Source: Pseudaminobacter soli (ex Li et al. 2025)
GTDB lineage: Bacteria; Pseudomonadota; Alphaproteobacteria; Rhizobiales; Rhizobiaceae
NCBI RefSeq assembly: GCF_029892515.1
Contig: NZ_JARXVF010000001.1
Coordinates: forward strand, 1 to 64,000
Reading direction: 5' to 3'
DNA: 64,000 nt
The notes below the pieces were generated by a model. The model was not told the origin of the DNA. It did not search any database and saw only the letters and a list, made by a program, of their open reading frames with translations. Shown here one piece after another: positions 1 through 10,025 of this stretch (the stretch's first letter is position 1; every line of letters starts with the position of its first letter). The translations under genes and the position numbers were made by a program.

Positions 1-2441
1 AAAAGCGTCTCTGCGCATGCCAGGGCCGATAGGGCTCGGAGAGCGCGAACCTGACTTCTGGCATCTGGCCGGTTTCGTCATTCGAAAAATAGACGACGGC
101 GCTGCCCTGCTTTGCCAGTTCGCGTTTTGTCAGGATCAGCGGCGGGCCGGTCGAACAGACATTTTTTGCGGTGGCGTCTTCGATGACGATGAGGCTGGCA
201 TAGTCACAAGCCCGTCGAGCTGCGCGAATGTTGGCTGCATGGGCGACGATGGCGCCGGAGCCATGCACGGCAATGCAAAGCCCGTCATGGCAATCGAACC
301 CGCTGCCTGACAATTCGCCCGCTGAGGTCTCGTCATCGACCTGGCGCGGCTCGCTGCTCGCAACTTGTTCCGCCGGGATGTCATCAGGATCAATGGCAGC
401 CGGCGCTTCCACGATCACGATGCTCCTGCGGCCGGATTTTGGCTTCAGGCTGTCGATCGGGCCGACGATCGTTTCGGTGCGCAGCGCCCGTCTCCAGTTT
501 TCGACGGTGAATGCGTTCGGCCGTGCCCTGTTTACCGCCAGCATTTCACCGCCGATGGTTCCCCGACGAGCCGGCCGTCTTCGGAGATAAGGACGTCGGG
601 CGTGCGGATATCCGTTAGCGTGAGCATACCGGCGAATGCAAAGGGCAGCGCCAGGGCACGCAGCCACGTCGTAGCCATGGTGATGATGACCAGCGCAATG
701 GTCAAAAGGGCCAGCGAGTGCGACGAAATCAGGCCGACCCCGTCTATGGGAGAACGGTCCGATATCCATTTCGCGACCGTGATCATGATCGTCAGCCCCT
801 TGCCCATCACGTAGAAGAACGGCGCGTCGAGGCCGAGCGGCATGGCGAGCGAGCCAAGCACAGCGAAGGGCATCACCAGGAACGACACGCTTGGCATGAC
901 GGCCAGGTTGGCGATGAGGCTGAGCGGCGAGACGCGCTGGAAGTGATAGACGCCGAAGGCGGTGGTGGCGATGCCGGCGATGGATGAGGTAAGCATGATG
1001 CCGCCGATCTCACCGACGACCTTGCTTGCGATGACGATCAGCAGCGGGCGCCCGGTAGCAGGTGGCGCGCGCCGGCGCTTTTGGCGGTATTCCGACCAGA
1101 GCGCGTAGCCCCCGACGAGCGCGGCGGTAGCGGCAAAGGACATCTGGAAACTCGGGCCGATCAATTCGTGTGGCGAAATCGCCACGATGACGAAGGCCGA
1201 GATCGCCAGGTTGCGCGTGGTCACCGCGCCGCGATCGAACAGCAATGCTGTGAGCATGATGCCGAGCATGAAGCAGCTGCGCTGTGCCGCCACTTGGCCA
1301 CCCGAAATGAACAGATAGCTGACGATGGCGACAAGCGCCGCGACCGCCGCATATTTCTTGACCGGGTGGCGTGAGGAAAAGCCCGGAAACAGGGCGAAGA
1401 TCATCCGCAGCGACCCCATCACCGTTCCGGCGACCAGCGCCATGTGAAGCCCCGAAATGGCGACGATGTGATAGATGCCGGTTCGCCGCATCGCCTCATT
1501 GATGTCGTCGGGAATGCCGGCCCGGATGCCCACCACCAGTGCTGCCGCGATCTCGCCTTCCGGTCCGCCGATAAGGCTGCGGATCCGTTCGGCAATGGTG
1601 TTACGGAGGTTTTGGACGCTGTTGAAGAGCCGTGCGCCGACCGGCAGCGGCGCAGTTTCATTGACGAGATCGGGACCGCGCATGAAAAAGCCGCTGGTGC
1701 CGATACGGGAAAAATAGCTCCTGAACGAGAAATCATAGCTGTCGGGACGAACCCGGCCGGTCGGCGGCATCAGGCGCACCGCGCCCTCGATTTCCGAACC
1801 GACGACCAGCCCCGGCGGGATTTTCCTAGCCGAAAGGCGCACGCGCTCGGGCGCATAGCGCAGCTTCGGCTTGGCGGTGGTCAGAACATCGATGGTCAGG
1901 CGCACGCGGCCATTGGCCATATGGTCGATCTCGGCAACGCGCCCCGTCAGGCGGGTTGAAATCTCACTGCCAAGCATGTTCGTTCCGGCCCGCCAGGTTT
2001 CGAACTTGGCAAGAAACATGCCCAGTATGCAAAACAGTGCCGCGAACATGAGAAGGCGCAGCGCCTGTCGGTGTGCCGGGAGAGCAGCACCGAGGCGACC
2101 ACCAGCCTGCCGATGAGCGGCTGAAAACTGGGCTCTTCCGGCAGGCCGTAGTAGATGATCGTGCCGCAGCCGAACAACGCAGGCGCAAAAAGGAAGGGCG
2201 TTCCGCGGTCCAGCTCCGTGGCGAGGGCGGTCGTGGTCGCGCGAACGACCTTGGCGTAGAGGAGCGTGACGACGGCGAGCCAGGAGGTGGGCGATGGTCT
2301 GGGGCCTCGCGCGGGTTTCGTCGGCTTCGGCGGGCTTCGGGCGTCGGGCGCGGTGTGTGTTTCTCGCGGCGCAACGTCATCCGCCTCGGAGGCCAACAAC
2401 TCACGTTCGCTTACCCCGCCGGAGGTTGCCCCGCGCGCCAT
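1..2441 (-). pseudogene. comEC: ComEC/Rec2-type DNA uptake channel, frameshifted, 3' end outside window
   Basis: The family forms the inner-membrane channel that carries single-stranded DNA in natural transformation. Three minus-strand reading frames each encode a consecutive part of one ComEC-like protein: an N-terminal hydrophobic part (2441 to about 2080), the DUF4131-like and competence channel core with many membrane segments (about 2077 to 565), and a C-terminal part open to base 1. The core includes the typical HIVAISGLHMALVAG stretch. The first join needs one extra base at the GGG run 2078-2080; the second needs one extra base at the CCCC run 561-564. With both restored, the protein reads through without a stop, for example GRLVG continuing to TIGGEMLAVNRARPN. 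The start at 2441 has a strong AAGGGGGG-type ribosome site. It is divergent from gltX. It may be a true pseudogene or carry two homopolymer errors. Confidence 0.85.
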
Positions 2442-2601
2442 GCAAGTCCCCCTTCCCGGGTCCGGCTTATCGCGCCACACGGCGCTTAACCGGCCCTGCC
2501 CCTTGCACCCCTGACCCTCTATGCTACATGAGCGCTACCGAATTGCCATGCGCGCCGCTTTTACGGCTGCGCCGGCTCGCTCCGTTCCATTTGGAAACAC
2601 C

Positions 2602-4023
2602 ATGTCCGACAAAGTCATTACCCGTTTCGCCCCCTCGCCCACCGGCTACCTGCATATTGGCGGCGCCCGCACGGCCCTGTTCAACTGGCTCTATGCACGC
2701 CACACGAACGGCACGATGCTGCTGCGCATCGAGGACACCGACCGCGAGCGCTCGACGGACGCTGCAACCGCCGCGATCCTCGAGGGCCTTACCTGGCTCG
2801 GCCTTACCTGGGAGGGAGAGGCGGTTTCGCAGTTCGAGCGCGCGCCGCGCCACAGCGAAGTGGCCGAGGAACTGGTGCGCATGGGCAAGGCCTATTACTG
2901 CTACGCCACGCCAGAGGAACTGAACGAGATGCGCGAAACGGCCCGCGCCGAGGGCCGCCCGCCGCGTTACGACGGGCGCTGGCGCGACCGCGATCCTTCC
3001 GAGGCGCCGGCCGGCGTAAAGCCCGCCATCCGCATCAAGGCGCCCACGGAGGGCGAGACGGTGGTGAACGACAGCGTGCAGGGCGAGGTCCGCTTCCCCA
3101 ACAAGGACCTGGACGATTTCATCATCCTGCGCTCGGACGGCAACCCCACCTACATGCATGCCGTGGTTGTCGACGACCATGACATGGGCGTCACCCAGAT
3201 CATCCGCGGCGACGACCACCTGACCAACGCTGCGCGCCAGACCGTGATCTACGACGCCATGGGCTGGGATGTGCCGCAGATGGCGCATATCCCGCTGATC
3301 CACGGTTCGGACGGTGCCAAGCTTTCCAAGCGGCATGGCGCGCTCGGCGTCGAAGCATACCGCGCCATGGGCTACCTGCCGGCGGCGCTGCTGAACTACC
3401 TCGCGCGCCTTGGCTGGAGCCACGGCGACGACGAAGTGATGTCGATGGACGACATGATCAGCTGGTTCGACATCGTCGACGTCAACAAGGGCGCGGCCCG
3501 CTTCGACTTCCAGAAGCTCGAGGCGTTGAACGGCATCTACATGCGCAAGATGGACGATGCCGAGCTGCTCGACATCTTCATCGCCACCTTGCCCTATCTC
3601 GAGAATGGCGCGCCGATCCTGGCCGGCCTGAACGAGAAGACCAAGGCCCAGCTGCTTGCGGCCATGCCTGGCCTCAAGGAACGTGCCAAGACGCTCGTCG
3701 AGCTCGCAGATGGCGCAGCCTTCCTGTTCGCGCAGCGCCCCCTGGCGCTGGATGAAAAGGCAGCATCGCTGGTCGGCGAAAAGCCCCGCACCGTGCTTTC
3801 CGGCGCCTTTGACGCTCTGAAGGACGTGAACGACTGGTCAGCCGCCTCCACCGAGTCCGCGATCCGGGAATTTGCGACCCGCAGCGAGCTCAAGCTGGGA
3901 GCTGTTGCGCAGCCGTTGCGCGCGGCACTTACCGGGCGCGCTACCTCTCCAGGCGTGTTCGATGTGCTTGCGGTGCTTGGCCGGGAAGAGAGCCTGGCGC
4001 GCATTTCCGATCAAATCGATTAA
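2602..4023 (+). CDS. gltX: Glutamate--tRNA ligase
   Basis: Class I aminoacyl-tRNA synthetase that charges tRNA(Glu) in the cytoplasm. The 473-residue protein has the HIGH-type motif HIGG at residues 18-21 inside [12 protein letters not shown] and the KMSKS-type motif KLSKR at about 240-244, followed by an all-helical anticodon-binding C-terminal half. An in-frame upstream ATG at 2521 would add 27 residues with no family similarity, so the ATG at 2602, where the conserved [15 protein letters not shown] begins, is chosen. gatA and gatC, encoding the tRNA-dependent amidotransferase, lie about 34 kb away. This fits the indirect Glu-tRNA(Gln) route known in alphaproteobacteria, but whether this enzyme is discriminating cannot be read here. 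Confidence 0.97.
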   Translation: MSDKVITRFAPSPTGYLHIGGARTALFNWLYARHTNGTMLLRIEDTDRERSTDAATAAILEGLTWLGLTWEGEAVSQFERAPRHSEVAEELVRMGKAYYCYATPEELNEMRETARAEGRPPRYDGRWRDRDPSEAPAGVKPAIRIKAPTEGETVVNDSVQGEVRFPNKDLDDFIILRSDGNPTYMHAVVVDDHDMGVTQIIRGDDHLTNAARQTVIYDAMGWDVPQMAHIPLIHGSDGAKLSKRHGALGVEAYRAMGYLPAALLNYLARLGWSHGDDEVMSMDDMISWFDIVDVNKGAARFDFQKLEALNGIYMRKMDDAELLDIFIATLPYLENGAPILAGLNEKTKAQLLAAMPGLKERAKTLVELADGAAFLFAQRPLALDEKAASLVGEKPRTVLSGAFDALKDVNDWSAASTESAIREFATRSELKLGAVAQPLRAALTGRATSPGVFDVLAVLGREESLARISDQID

Positions 4024-4051
4024 CGCTTCTGTGGCACCATGGATAGGCATT

Positions 4052-4088
4052 GCAACGCGCCTGCTGCAGTGCAACATATGCGCGTTGC
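4052..4088. repeat. Inverted repeat between gltX and gltA
   Basis: Nine-base perfect arms (GCAACGCGC at 4052-4060 and its complement at 4080-4088) enclose a 19-base loop, 28 bases after the gltX stop. There is no T-run behind either arm, so it is not a textbook terminator. It may be a 3'-end stabilising hairpin of gltX or part of the gltA leader. Confidence 0.45.
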
Positions 4089-4204
4089 TGAACTTGGCAC
4101 ACCCCCGGAAATGCGTTAGCAAAAACCCGCATTTCAAATGCCGGATTGCCCGGCATTGCCAAAGGGTGATGCCGTTCGCCGAAGAGAGATAAAGGAAGTT
4201 TGCG

Positions 4205-5494
4205 ATGACCGACTCGACAGCCAAGCTAGAATTTGGTGGCAAGACCCACGAATTCAAAGTACGAAGTGGCTCGGTCGGACCAGAGGTCATCGACATCGGG
4301 GCCCTCTACAAGGACACCGGGGCCTTCACCTACGACCCCGGTTTCACGTCGACGGCAAGCTGCGAGTCCGAGATCACCTACATCGATGGCGACGCCGGCG
4401 TGCTGCTGCATCGCGGCTACCCGATCGACCAGCTCGCTGAACATGGCGATTTCCTCGAAGTCTGCTACCTGCTGCTTTACGGCGAGCTGCCGACCAAGGC
4501 CCAGAAGGACGATTTTGACTATCGCGTCACGCGCCACACCATGGTGCACGAGCAGATGTCGCGCTTCTTCACCGGCTTCCGCCGCGACGCTCACCCGATG
4601 GCGGTGATGTGCGGCGTGGTCGGCGCGCTGTCGGCCTTCTATCACGACTCGACTGACATCTCCGATCCGCACCAGCGCATGGTCGCCTCGATCCGCCTGA
4701 TCGCCAAGATGCCGACGATCGCGGCGATGGCCTACAAGTACCACATCGGCCAGCCCTTCGTTTACCCGAAGAACGAGCTGAACTTCGCCGCCAACTTCCT
4801 GCACATGTGCTTTGCCGTGCCGTGCGAGGAATACAAGGTCAACCCGGTGCTCGCCCGCGCCATGGAGCGCATCTTCATCCTCCATGCCGACCACGAGCAG
4901 AACGCTTCGACCTCGACCGTGCGTCTGGCCGGCTCGTCGGGCGCCAACCCGTTCGCCTGCATCGCCGCCGGCATCGCCTGCCTTTGGGGCCCGGCGCATG
5001 GCGGCGCCAATGAAGCCGCGCTCAACATGCTGGCCGAGATCGGTCATGTCGACCGCATCCCCGAGTTCATCGCCCGCGCCAAGGACAAGAACGATCCGTT
5101 CCGCCTGATGGGCTTTGGCCACCGCGTGTACAAGAACTACGACCCGCGCGCCAAGATCATGCAGAAGACCACGCATGAGGTGCTCGGCGAGCTCGGCATC
5201 AAGGACGATCCGCTGCTCGACGTTGCGATGGAACTTGAGAAGATCGCCCTTACCGACGCATATTTCATCGAAAAGAAGCTCTACCCGAACATCGACTTCT
5301 ATTCGGGCATCACGCTGAAGGCGCTCGGCTTCCCCACCACCATGTTCACCGTGCTGTTCGCCGTGGCGCGCACCGTGGGCTGGATCGCGCAGTGGAAGGA
5401 AATGATCGAGGATCCGCATCAGAGGATCGGCCGTCCGCGCCAGCTCTACACCGGCTATCCGGAGCGCGACTACGTGCCGATCGCCAAGCGCTGA
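4205..5494 (+). CDS. gltA: Citrate synthase (type II, hexameric class)
   Basis: Condenses acetyl-CoA and oxaloacetate to citrate, the entry step of the TCA cycle. At 429 residues it has the length of Gram-negative type II citrate synthases. The catalytic residues are at the expected places: His about 265 in AHGGAN, His about 306 in [14 protein letters not shown] and Asp about 364 in PNIDFYSG. The N-terminal regulatory beta domain typical of the NADH-sensitive class (AKLEFGGK...) is present. The ribosome site AAAGGAAG sits eight bases before the ATG. It has its own 181-base upstream gap and its own terminator, so it is probably transcribed alone or together with gltX. Confidence 0.98.
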   Translation: MTDSTAKLEFGGKTHEFKVRSGSVGPEVIDIGALYKDTGAFTYDPGFTSTASCESEITYIDGDAGVLLHRGYPIDQLAEHGDFLEVCYLLLYGELPTKAQKDDFDYRVTRHTMVHEQMSRFFTGFRRDAHPMAVMCGVVGALSAFYHDSTDISDPHQRMVASIRLIAKMPTIAAMAYKYHIGQPFVYPKNELNFAANFLHMCFAVPCEEYKVNPVLARAMERIFILHADHEQNASTSTVRLAGSSGANPFACIAAGIACLWGPAHGGANEAALNMLAEIGHVDRIPEFIARAKDKNDPFRLMGFGHRVYKNYDPRAKIMQKTTHEVLGELGIKDDPLLDVAMELEKIALTDAYFIEKKLYPNIDFYSGITLKALGFPTTMFTVLFAVARTVGWIAQWKEMIEDPHQRIGRPRQLYTGYPERDYVPIAKR

Positions 5495-5515
5495 TCGGCC
5501 AGCCACAGAAACAAG

Positions 5516-5542
5516 AAAGCGCCCCTCGGGGCGCTTTTTTTG
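5516..5542. terminator. Intrinsic terminator between convergent gltA and lpxB
   Basis: An AGCGCCCC/GGGGCGCT hairpin with a very short loop is followed by seven T on the plus strand (5535-5541) and flanked by A-rich sequence on the other side. It lies 22 bases after the gltA stop and 11 bases beyond the lpxB stop, and probably ends transcription from both sides. Confidence 0.9.
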
Positions 5543-5552
5543 TTTGGTAGCT

Positions 5553-6731
5553 TTATTTGACTGACGCTTTTTCGATTTCCGCGAGAACGGCCTCGGCGGC
5601 AATTTCGCCCGACGGTCGGGCCGTTGCCATGCGCCGCGCCACTTCCGCAAAGCCGTCCTTCTGCCAGGCGCGAAAGCCGGTGTCGGAAAACAGTGCTTCC
5701 AGGTGACGTGCGAGATTCTGCGGCCGCACATAGCGGTCATAGAATTCCGGCACGATGCAGCGATCGGCAATCAGGTTGGGCAGCAGCGCCGACCACACGG
5801 TGACCAGGCCTTGAACAAGGCCGGCAATGGCATCGAGCTTGTAGGCCGAGACCATCGGCACGCGGGACAGCGCCAGTTCGAGCGAAACCGTGCCTGACGC
5901 GATAAGCGCAGCATCGGCCTCGCCAAAGGCCTGCCATTTGCGGGCAGGATCCAGAATGACCTCCGGCTTGTCGTCCCAGCCGGCCACGGCAGCCGAAACA
6001 ATGGGCGCCACATGCGGCACGGTGGGCAACAGAAGCCGCAGCTGGTGGCCGCGGGCGCGCAGCACCTTCGCTGTTTCACCGAATGGTTCGAGCAGCTTCT
6101 TCACCTCGCCACGCCGCGAGCCGGGCAAAAGCAGCAGCGTTTTTTGCCGTCCATTCGACAGGTCGCGAGGCTGAGCCTGCGCAGCGGCCGCGGTCAAAAC
6201 GCCAGGGTCCTGCACCAGCCGATGCCCGACATAAGTGCCTGTCGGGCCGCCCAGCCGCTCAAGCTCGGCGACTTCGAAAGGAAGGATGCACAGCACCCGA
6301 TCGACATACGGCCGCATGGCCTTTGCCCTGCCCGGCCGCCATGCCCAAACACTCGGGCAGACGTAGTGGACGGTCGGGGTAGCCGGGTTCAGTTTCCGCA
6401 CCTTGGCGGCAACGCGCAGCGAAAAATCCGGACTGTCGATGGTGATAAGGCAATCGACTTTGGCCTCCGCGATCGCCTTGGCCGTCTCTCCGATTCTGCG
6501 AATGAGCCGTGGCAGGTCCCGCAGGATCGCCGTTATGCCCATCAACGCGATTTCCGAACCGTCGAAGAGTGGCTTCAGGCCAAGCTCTTGCAGATGACGG
6601 CCGCCAATGCCGACCAGCTGGATTTCCCGACCTGTCATCCGTTGCAAGGAGCGGACAACGTCGGCGCCCAGAAGGTCTCCCGACTCTTCACCTGCAACAA
6701 TCGCGATTTTTAGCGGAGAAGTGCCACTCAT
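5553..6731 (-). CDS. lpxB: Lipid-A-disaccharide synthase
   Basis: GT19 glycosyltransferase at the inner-membrane face that joins UDP-2,3-diacylglucosamine and lipid X into the lipid A disaccharide. The 392-residue protein opens with the family signature KIAIVAGEESGDLLGADVV and contains the conserved YVCPSVWAWRPGRA and LLLPGSRRGEV blocks. Its ATG overlaps the lpxI stop by four bases (ATGA), so translation is probably coupled. It is the last gene of the rpsB-to-lpxB run and stops just before the bidirectional terminator shared with gltA. Confidence 0.97.
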   Translation of the reverse strand: MSGTSPLKIAIVAGEESGDLLGADVVRSLQRMTGREIQLVGIGGRHLQELGLKPLFDGSEIALMGITAILRDLPRLIRRIGETAKAIAEAKVDCLITIDSPDFSLRVAAKVRKLNPATPTVHYVCPSVWAWRPGRAKAMRPYVDRVLCILPFEVAELERLGGPTGTYVGHRLVQDPGVLTAAAAQAQPRDLSNGRQKTLLLLPGSRRGEVKKLLEPFGETAKVLRARGHQLRLLLPTVPHVAPIVSAAVAGWDDKPEVILDPARKWQAFGEADAALIASGTVSLELALSRVPMVSAYKLDAIAGLVQGLVTVWSALLPNLIADRCIVPEFYDRYVRPQNLARHLEALFSDTGFRAWQKDGFAEVARRMATARPSGEIAAEAVLAEIEKASVK

Positions 6732-7630
6732 TCGGGCTTACCGGCGGGCAGCCCGACAACGAAAATTCCGAGCTCGTCGGCACGCTCGACCATGCGGCCG
6801 AAATCCAGAACCAGGGAACTGCCCGCCTCAATGCCGATGCCGGCCAGACCGGCAGCATGGGCACCTTCGACGGTTGCCGGGCCGATGGTCGGCAGATCCG
6901 CTCGCTTTTCCTGCTGTGGCTTGGCGCACTTCACAAGAACCCCCCGCTTCTTGCCTGCAAGGCGGCCATGGTCACGCATATCGGCAACGCGCGCAAGCAG
7001 GCAGTCGGTTCCTTCGATGCCCTCGAGCGCAATCACGCGGCCGCCAATGGAGATCGCGCCCTGCCCGATGTCCAGCCGGCCGATCGCCAAGGCCGCCTCC
7101 AGCGCTGCATTGATATCGCGCCAATCAGCTTCCGTCGGCGTGGCGCGCGTCATCGCTCCCTTGGGGGCCAGAATGTCGGGGATGATCTCATGCGCACCCA
7201 CGACCTTGAAGCCGAAGCTTTCGAGGCCGCGGACCAAAATCCTCAGCAAACCGTCATCGCCCTTGGCGAGCGCGGCAATCGCACGTGGCAATATCCTCAG
7301 CAACGCAAAGCTCGGCCGAACCGCGCGCCAATTGGGACGCCGATCAATGCCGCCGGCGAGCACGATATGCGTGACGTGGTGCCGCTTCATCACCGGCACC
7401 AGTTCGGCAAAGCTTTCCAGCGGCAAAACTTCGTGTTCGCAGGCGAGCAGAGCCGGATCGGACCCCGCCTCGCCTTCGATCAAGACCACGAATGGTGCAT
7501 TTCCGGCCGCGACCAGCCGTTCAGCCACGTTTATCGGCAGTCGGCCACTGCCCGCGACTATGCCTACCCGCGCTCCGGGGGAAAGCCTTATCGGAAGCTT
7601 GGTCTCAGTCCAGGTCGTCGGCGTCGTCAT
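6728..7630 (-). CDS. lpxI: UDP-2,3-diacylglucosamine diphosphatase LpxI (DUF1009)
   Basis: Hydrolyses UDP-2,3-diacylglucosamine to lipid X and UMP; in alphaproteobacteria LpxI replaces the unrelated LpxH. The 300-residue protein has the DUF1009 layout: an N-terminal Rossmann-like part starting VGIVAGSGRLPINVAE, then the C-terminal catalytic domain with GVLVKCAKPQQEKRADLPTIGP. The ATG at 7630 has a GAAGGG ribosome site; a GTG nine bases upstream is the alternative. The reading frame overlaps the end of lpxA by 26 bases and meets lpxB by four. No lpxH-like gene is present in the window. Confidence 0.95.
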   Translation of the reverse strand: MTTPTTWTETKLPIRLSPGARVGIVAGSGRLPINVAERLVAAGNAPFVVLIEGEAGSDPALLACEHEVLPLESFAELVPVMKRHHVTHIVLAGGIDRRPNWRAVRPSFALLRILPRAIAALAKGDDGLLRILVRGLESFGFKVVGAHEIIPDILAPKGAMTRATPTEADWRDINAALEAALAIGRLDIGQGAISIGGRVIALEGIEGTDCLLARVADMRDHGRLAGKKRGVLVKCAKPQQEKRADLPTIGPATVEGAHAAGLAGIGIEAGSSLVLDFGRMVERADELGIFVVGLPAGKPE

Positions 7631-8438
7631 CGACGGCACCCTTCAGCGGCGGCACGACAAAGTGGCGTTTGCCGCGATGGCTGAGAAAATCGATGATCCG
7701 CATCGCTTCTTCGGAATTACCGAATTCTGCGCGGGCGATTTCGAGGTTCTCGCCGAGCGGGCGAGATCTGTCAAAGATCGTGAGATATGCGCGGCGCAGG
7801 TTCAGAATACCTGCCTTCGGCATGCCGGACCGACGCAAGCCCACGACATTGAGGCCACGAAGCTTGGCTCGGTTGCCCACCGCGATGCCATAGGGAATGA
7901 CATCGCCCGTGATCATCGAACCGCCGGCCAGGAACGCATTGCGGCCGACACGAACGAATTGGTGAACCGCGCTCAAGCCGCCGATGATGACATTGTCGCC
8001 TATCTCGCAATGGCCGGCGAGCGCAACGTCGTTGGTGAAGGTGACGTTGTTGCCGAGAACGCAGTCATGCGCGATGTGGCAATAGGCAAGGATATTGCAG
8101 TTGTCGCCGACGATCGTGGCACCGCGCGCATTGTCCGTGCCGACATTCATGGTCACGAACTCGCGGATCGTGCAATTCTTGCCGACGGTCAGCGTGGTGC
8201 GGCCACCCTTGTGGGCATTGTTCTGCGGCGCGCCACCCAGCACGGCCTGCGGGTGGATGGTGCATCCGTCTCCAATGGTCGTGGCGCCGATGATGGTGAC
8301 ATGGCTGATCAGCTTGACGCCATTGCCGATCACCACGTCGGAACCGATGTAGCTGAATGGCCCAATATAGGTGCCGGCGCCGACCTGCGCCCCCGCTTCG
8401 ACTACGGCTGACGGATGGATGAAAGTTTCAGTTTGCAT
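7605..8438 (-). CDS. lpxA: UDP-N-acetylglucosamine O-acyltransferase
   Basis: First step of lipid A synthesis: transfer of a 3-hydroxyacyl chain from ACP to the 3-OH of UDP-GlcNAc. The 277-residue protein is a left-handed beta-helix of hexapeptide repeats over roughly residues 1-190, followed by a helical C-terminal domain. The catalytic His is at 124 (HIAHDCVLG). The C-terminus carries an acidic tail (VDDDADDLD). It sits between fabZ and lpxI with short gaps, as in most proteobacterial lipid A operons. Confidence 0.98.
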   Translation of the reverse strand: MQTETFIHPSAVVEAGAQVGAGTYIGPFSYIGSDVVIGNGVKLISHVTIIGATTIGDGCTIHPQAVLGGAPQNNAHKGGRTTLTVGKNCTIREFVTMNVGTDNARGATIVGDNCNILAYCHIAHDCVLGNNVTFTNDVALAGHCEIGDNVIIGGLSAVHQFVRVGRNAFLAGGSMITGDVIPYGIAVGNRAKLRGLNVVGLRRSGMPKAGILNLRRAYLTIFDRSRPLGENLEIARAEFGNSEEAMRIIDFLSHRGKRHFVVPPLKGAVDDDADDLD

Positions 8439-8451
8439 GTATTCTCGCTGG

Positions 8452-8922
8452 TCAGTCGGTAGGCGGCGACATCATCGCGGAAATTTCCGCTTCCGCTGCC
8501 TTTGCGCCGCCGACCATCGCTTCGCAAGCGAAACGCCAAATATTGCCGCGTTTTTTCAGCTTTTTCACATGGATGTGAAGCTGGTCGCCCGGAACGACCG
8601 GGCGTCTAAACTTTGCGTTATCGATGGTCATGAAATAGACCAGCGACGGCTTTTCGCCCGCCTGGCTCTTGATGCAGATGGCACCGGCTGTCTGGGCCAT
8701 GGCCTCGACAATGAGTACGCCCGGCATGACCGGAAAGTCCGGGAAATGGCCCTGGAAATGCGGCTCGTTGACGGTGACGTTCTTGATGCCGATGGCGGAG
8801 TTGTCGGCGTCGATGTCAATGATCCTGTCGACCAGAAGCAGCGGATAACGATGCGGCAGAAGCTTCATCAGACCGATGATGTCAACGGCCTCAAGTGTCG
8901 TCGTTACGGCGTTGTCAGCCAT
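8452..8922 (-). CDS. fabZ: 3-hydroxyacyl-[acyl-carrier-protein] dehydratase FabZ
   Basis: Hot-dog fold dehydratase of fatty acid elongation. The 156-residue protein contains the family blocks [12 protein letters not shown] and [20 protein letters not shown], with catalytic His 59 and Glu 73. It is six bases downstream of lpxD and 13 upstream of lpxA; the shared operon matches the shared 3-hydroxyacyl-ACP pool used by both lipid A acyltransferases and the fatty acid cycle. Confidence 0.98.
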   Translation of the reverse strand: MADNAVTTTLEAVDIIGLMKLLPHRYPLLLVDRIIDIDADNSAIGIKNVTVNEPHFQGHFPDFPVMPGVLIVEAMAQTAGAICIKSQAGEKPSLVYFMTIDNAKFRRPVVPGDQLHIHVKKLKKRGNIWRFACEAMVGGAKAAEAEISAMMSPPTD

Positions 8923-8928
8923 GCTGTC

Positions 8929-9972
8929 TCACCCCTTCTTGGGCTTCGAAGATAGTTTGCGGATGGCGGCAACGTCGCGCATGAACTCCATCATCGGGCG
9001 TGCGGGCAGGCCTGCCCACACCTCGCCCGCCGGAACGTCGTTCATGAAGCCGCTCGCGGCAGCAAGCCTTGCGCCGCTGCCTACGGTCAGATGATCGGCA
9101 AGGCCCACGCGACCGCCCATCATCACATAGTCGCCAATGGTGACAGAACCCGAGATGCCGCAGTGGCCGGCAATGACGCAACCGCGGCCGATACGAACGT
9201 TGTGCGCGATCTGCACCAGATTGTCGATCTTGGTGCTCTCGCCGATGATCGTGTCCGCCATGGCGCCGCGATCCACGGTCGTGTTCGCGCCAATCTCGAC
9301 ATTGTCCTGTATGATCACGCGGCCAATCTGGGGAATGCGCTCAGGCCCGCTCCGACCGGCGACGAATCCAAACCCTTCGCGGCCGATGCTGGCACCGTTG
9401 TGGATCACGACCTTGTTGCCGATCAGCGCACACTGCACAGTGGAATTGGGGCCGATGAAACAGTCCCTGCCGATCTGGGTGGATAGACCGATGACTGCAT
9501 TCGGCGCCACGATCGTTCCGCTGCCGATCGCCACATGGGCGCCGATCACGGCACCGGGCTCGACTGTTACTCCGGGCTCAAGCTTGGCTGTAGGATGGAT
9601 ATGCGCGCTGGGCGAAATACCCGTTTCCCCCGTCAAGGAGCGCGGGGATGCGGCGGCAGGAAACAACAGGCGTCCAATCTGAGCGAACGCTGCCTGCGGC
9701 TGCGGCGTCACCAGAACGGCAATGCCTGCCGGCACGAGATCGACGACATCGGCCGTACAAAGGATAGCGACGGCGCGCAGCTCGCCAAGCGTGCCCGCGT
9801 TGCGCTTGCCATCGACAAACACAAGAGCCCCCTCACCACCCTCGCTCACCGGAGCGATCGTGGATACGGCGGCTTGCGCGAGACGCGAATCGGCCAGCTC
9901 CGCGCCGGTCAGGTTCGCGATCTCAAGCGCCGTATATCGGCGCGACCGCACGAAGAAAACCGGATCGGACAT
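8929..9972 (-). CDS. lpxD: UDP-3-O-(3-hydroxyacyl)glucosamine N-acyltransferase
   Basis: Adds the N-linked 3-hydroxyacyl chain in the third step of lipid A synthesis. The 347-residue protein has an N-terminal uridine-binding domain (to about residue 105), then a hexapeptide-repeat beta-helix with the catalytic His in [12 protein letters not shown], and a short helical C-terminus. An upstream in-frame start at 10014 would add 14 residues across the intergenic hairpin; the ATG at 9972, preceded by AGAAGG, gives [14 protein letters not shown] and is preferred. A 10-bp hairpin ends about 11 bases before this ATG, right beside the ribosome site. Confidence 0.96.
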   Translation of the reverse strand: MSDPVFFVRSRRYTALEIANLTGAELADSRLAQAAVSTIAPVSEGGEGALVFVDGKRNAGTLGELRAVAILCTADVVDLVPAGIAVLVTPQPQAAFAQIGRLLFPAAASPRSLTGETGISPSAHIHPTAKLEPGVTVEPGAVIGAHVAIGSGTIVAPNAVIGLSTQIGRDCFIGPNSTVQCALIGNKVVIHNGASIGREGFGFVAGRSGPERIPQIGRVIIQDNVEIGANTTVDRGAMADTIIGESTKIDNLVQIAHNVRIGRGCVIAGHCGISGSVTIGDYVMMGGRVGLADHLTVGSGARLAAASGFMNDVPAGEVWAGLPARPMMEFMRDVAAIRKLSSKPKKG

Positions 9973-9983
9973 ATTAACCTTCT

Positions 9984-10009
9984 CTTCCGGGCCCCTGTTG
10001 GCCCGGAAG
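9984..10009 (-). repeat. Intercistronic hairpin bamA|lpxD
   Basis: Perfect 10-base arms (CTTCCGGGCC and its complement) with a six-base loop lie between the bamA stop and the lpxD ribosome site. There is no T-run, so it is more likely an mRNA stability, processing or translation element than a terminator. Confidence 0.6.
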
Positions 10010-10025
10010 CCCACCCGCCTCTATA

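Noticed and set aside
4226-5770. 514-codon frame opposite gltA and running through the terminator
   Set aside because: Reads across the gltA terminator and into lpxB; composition is not protein-like.
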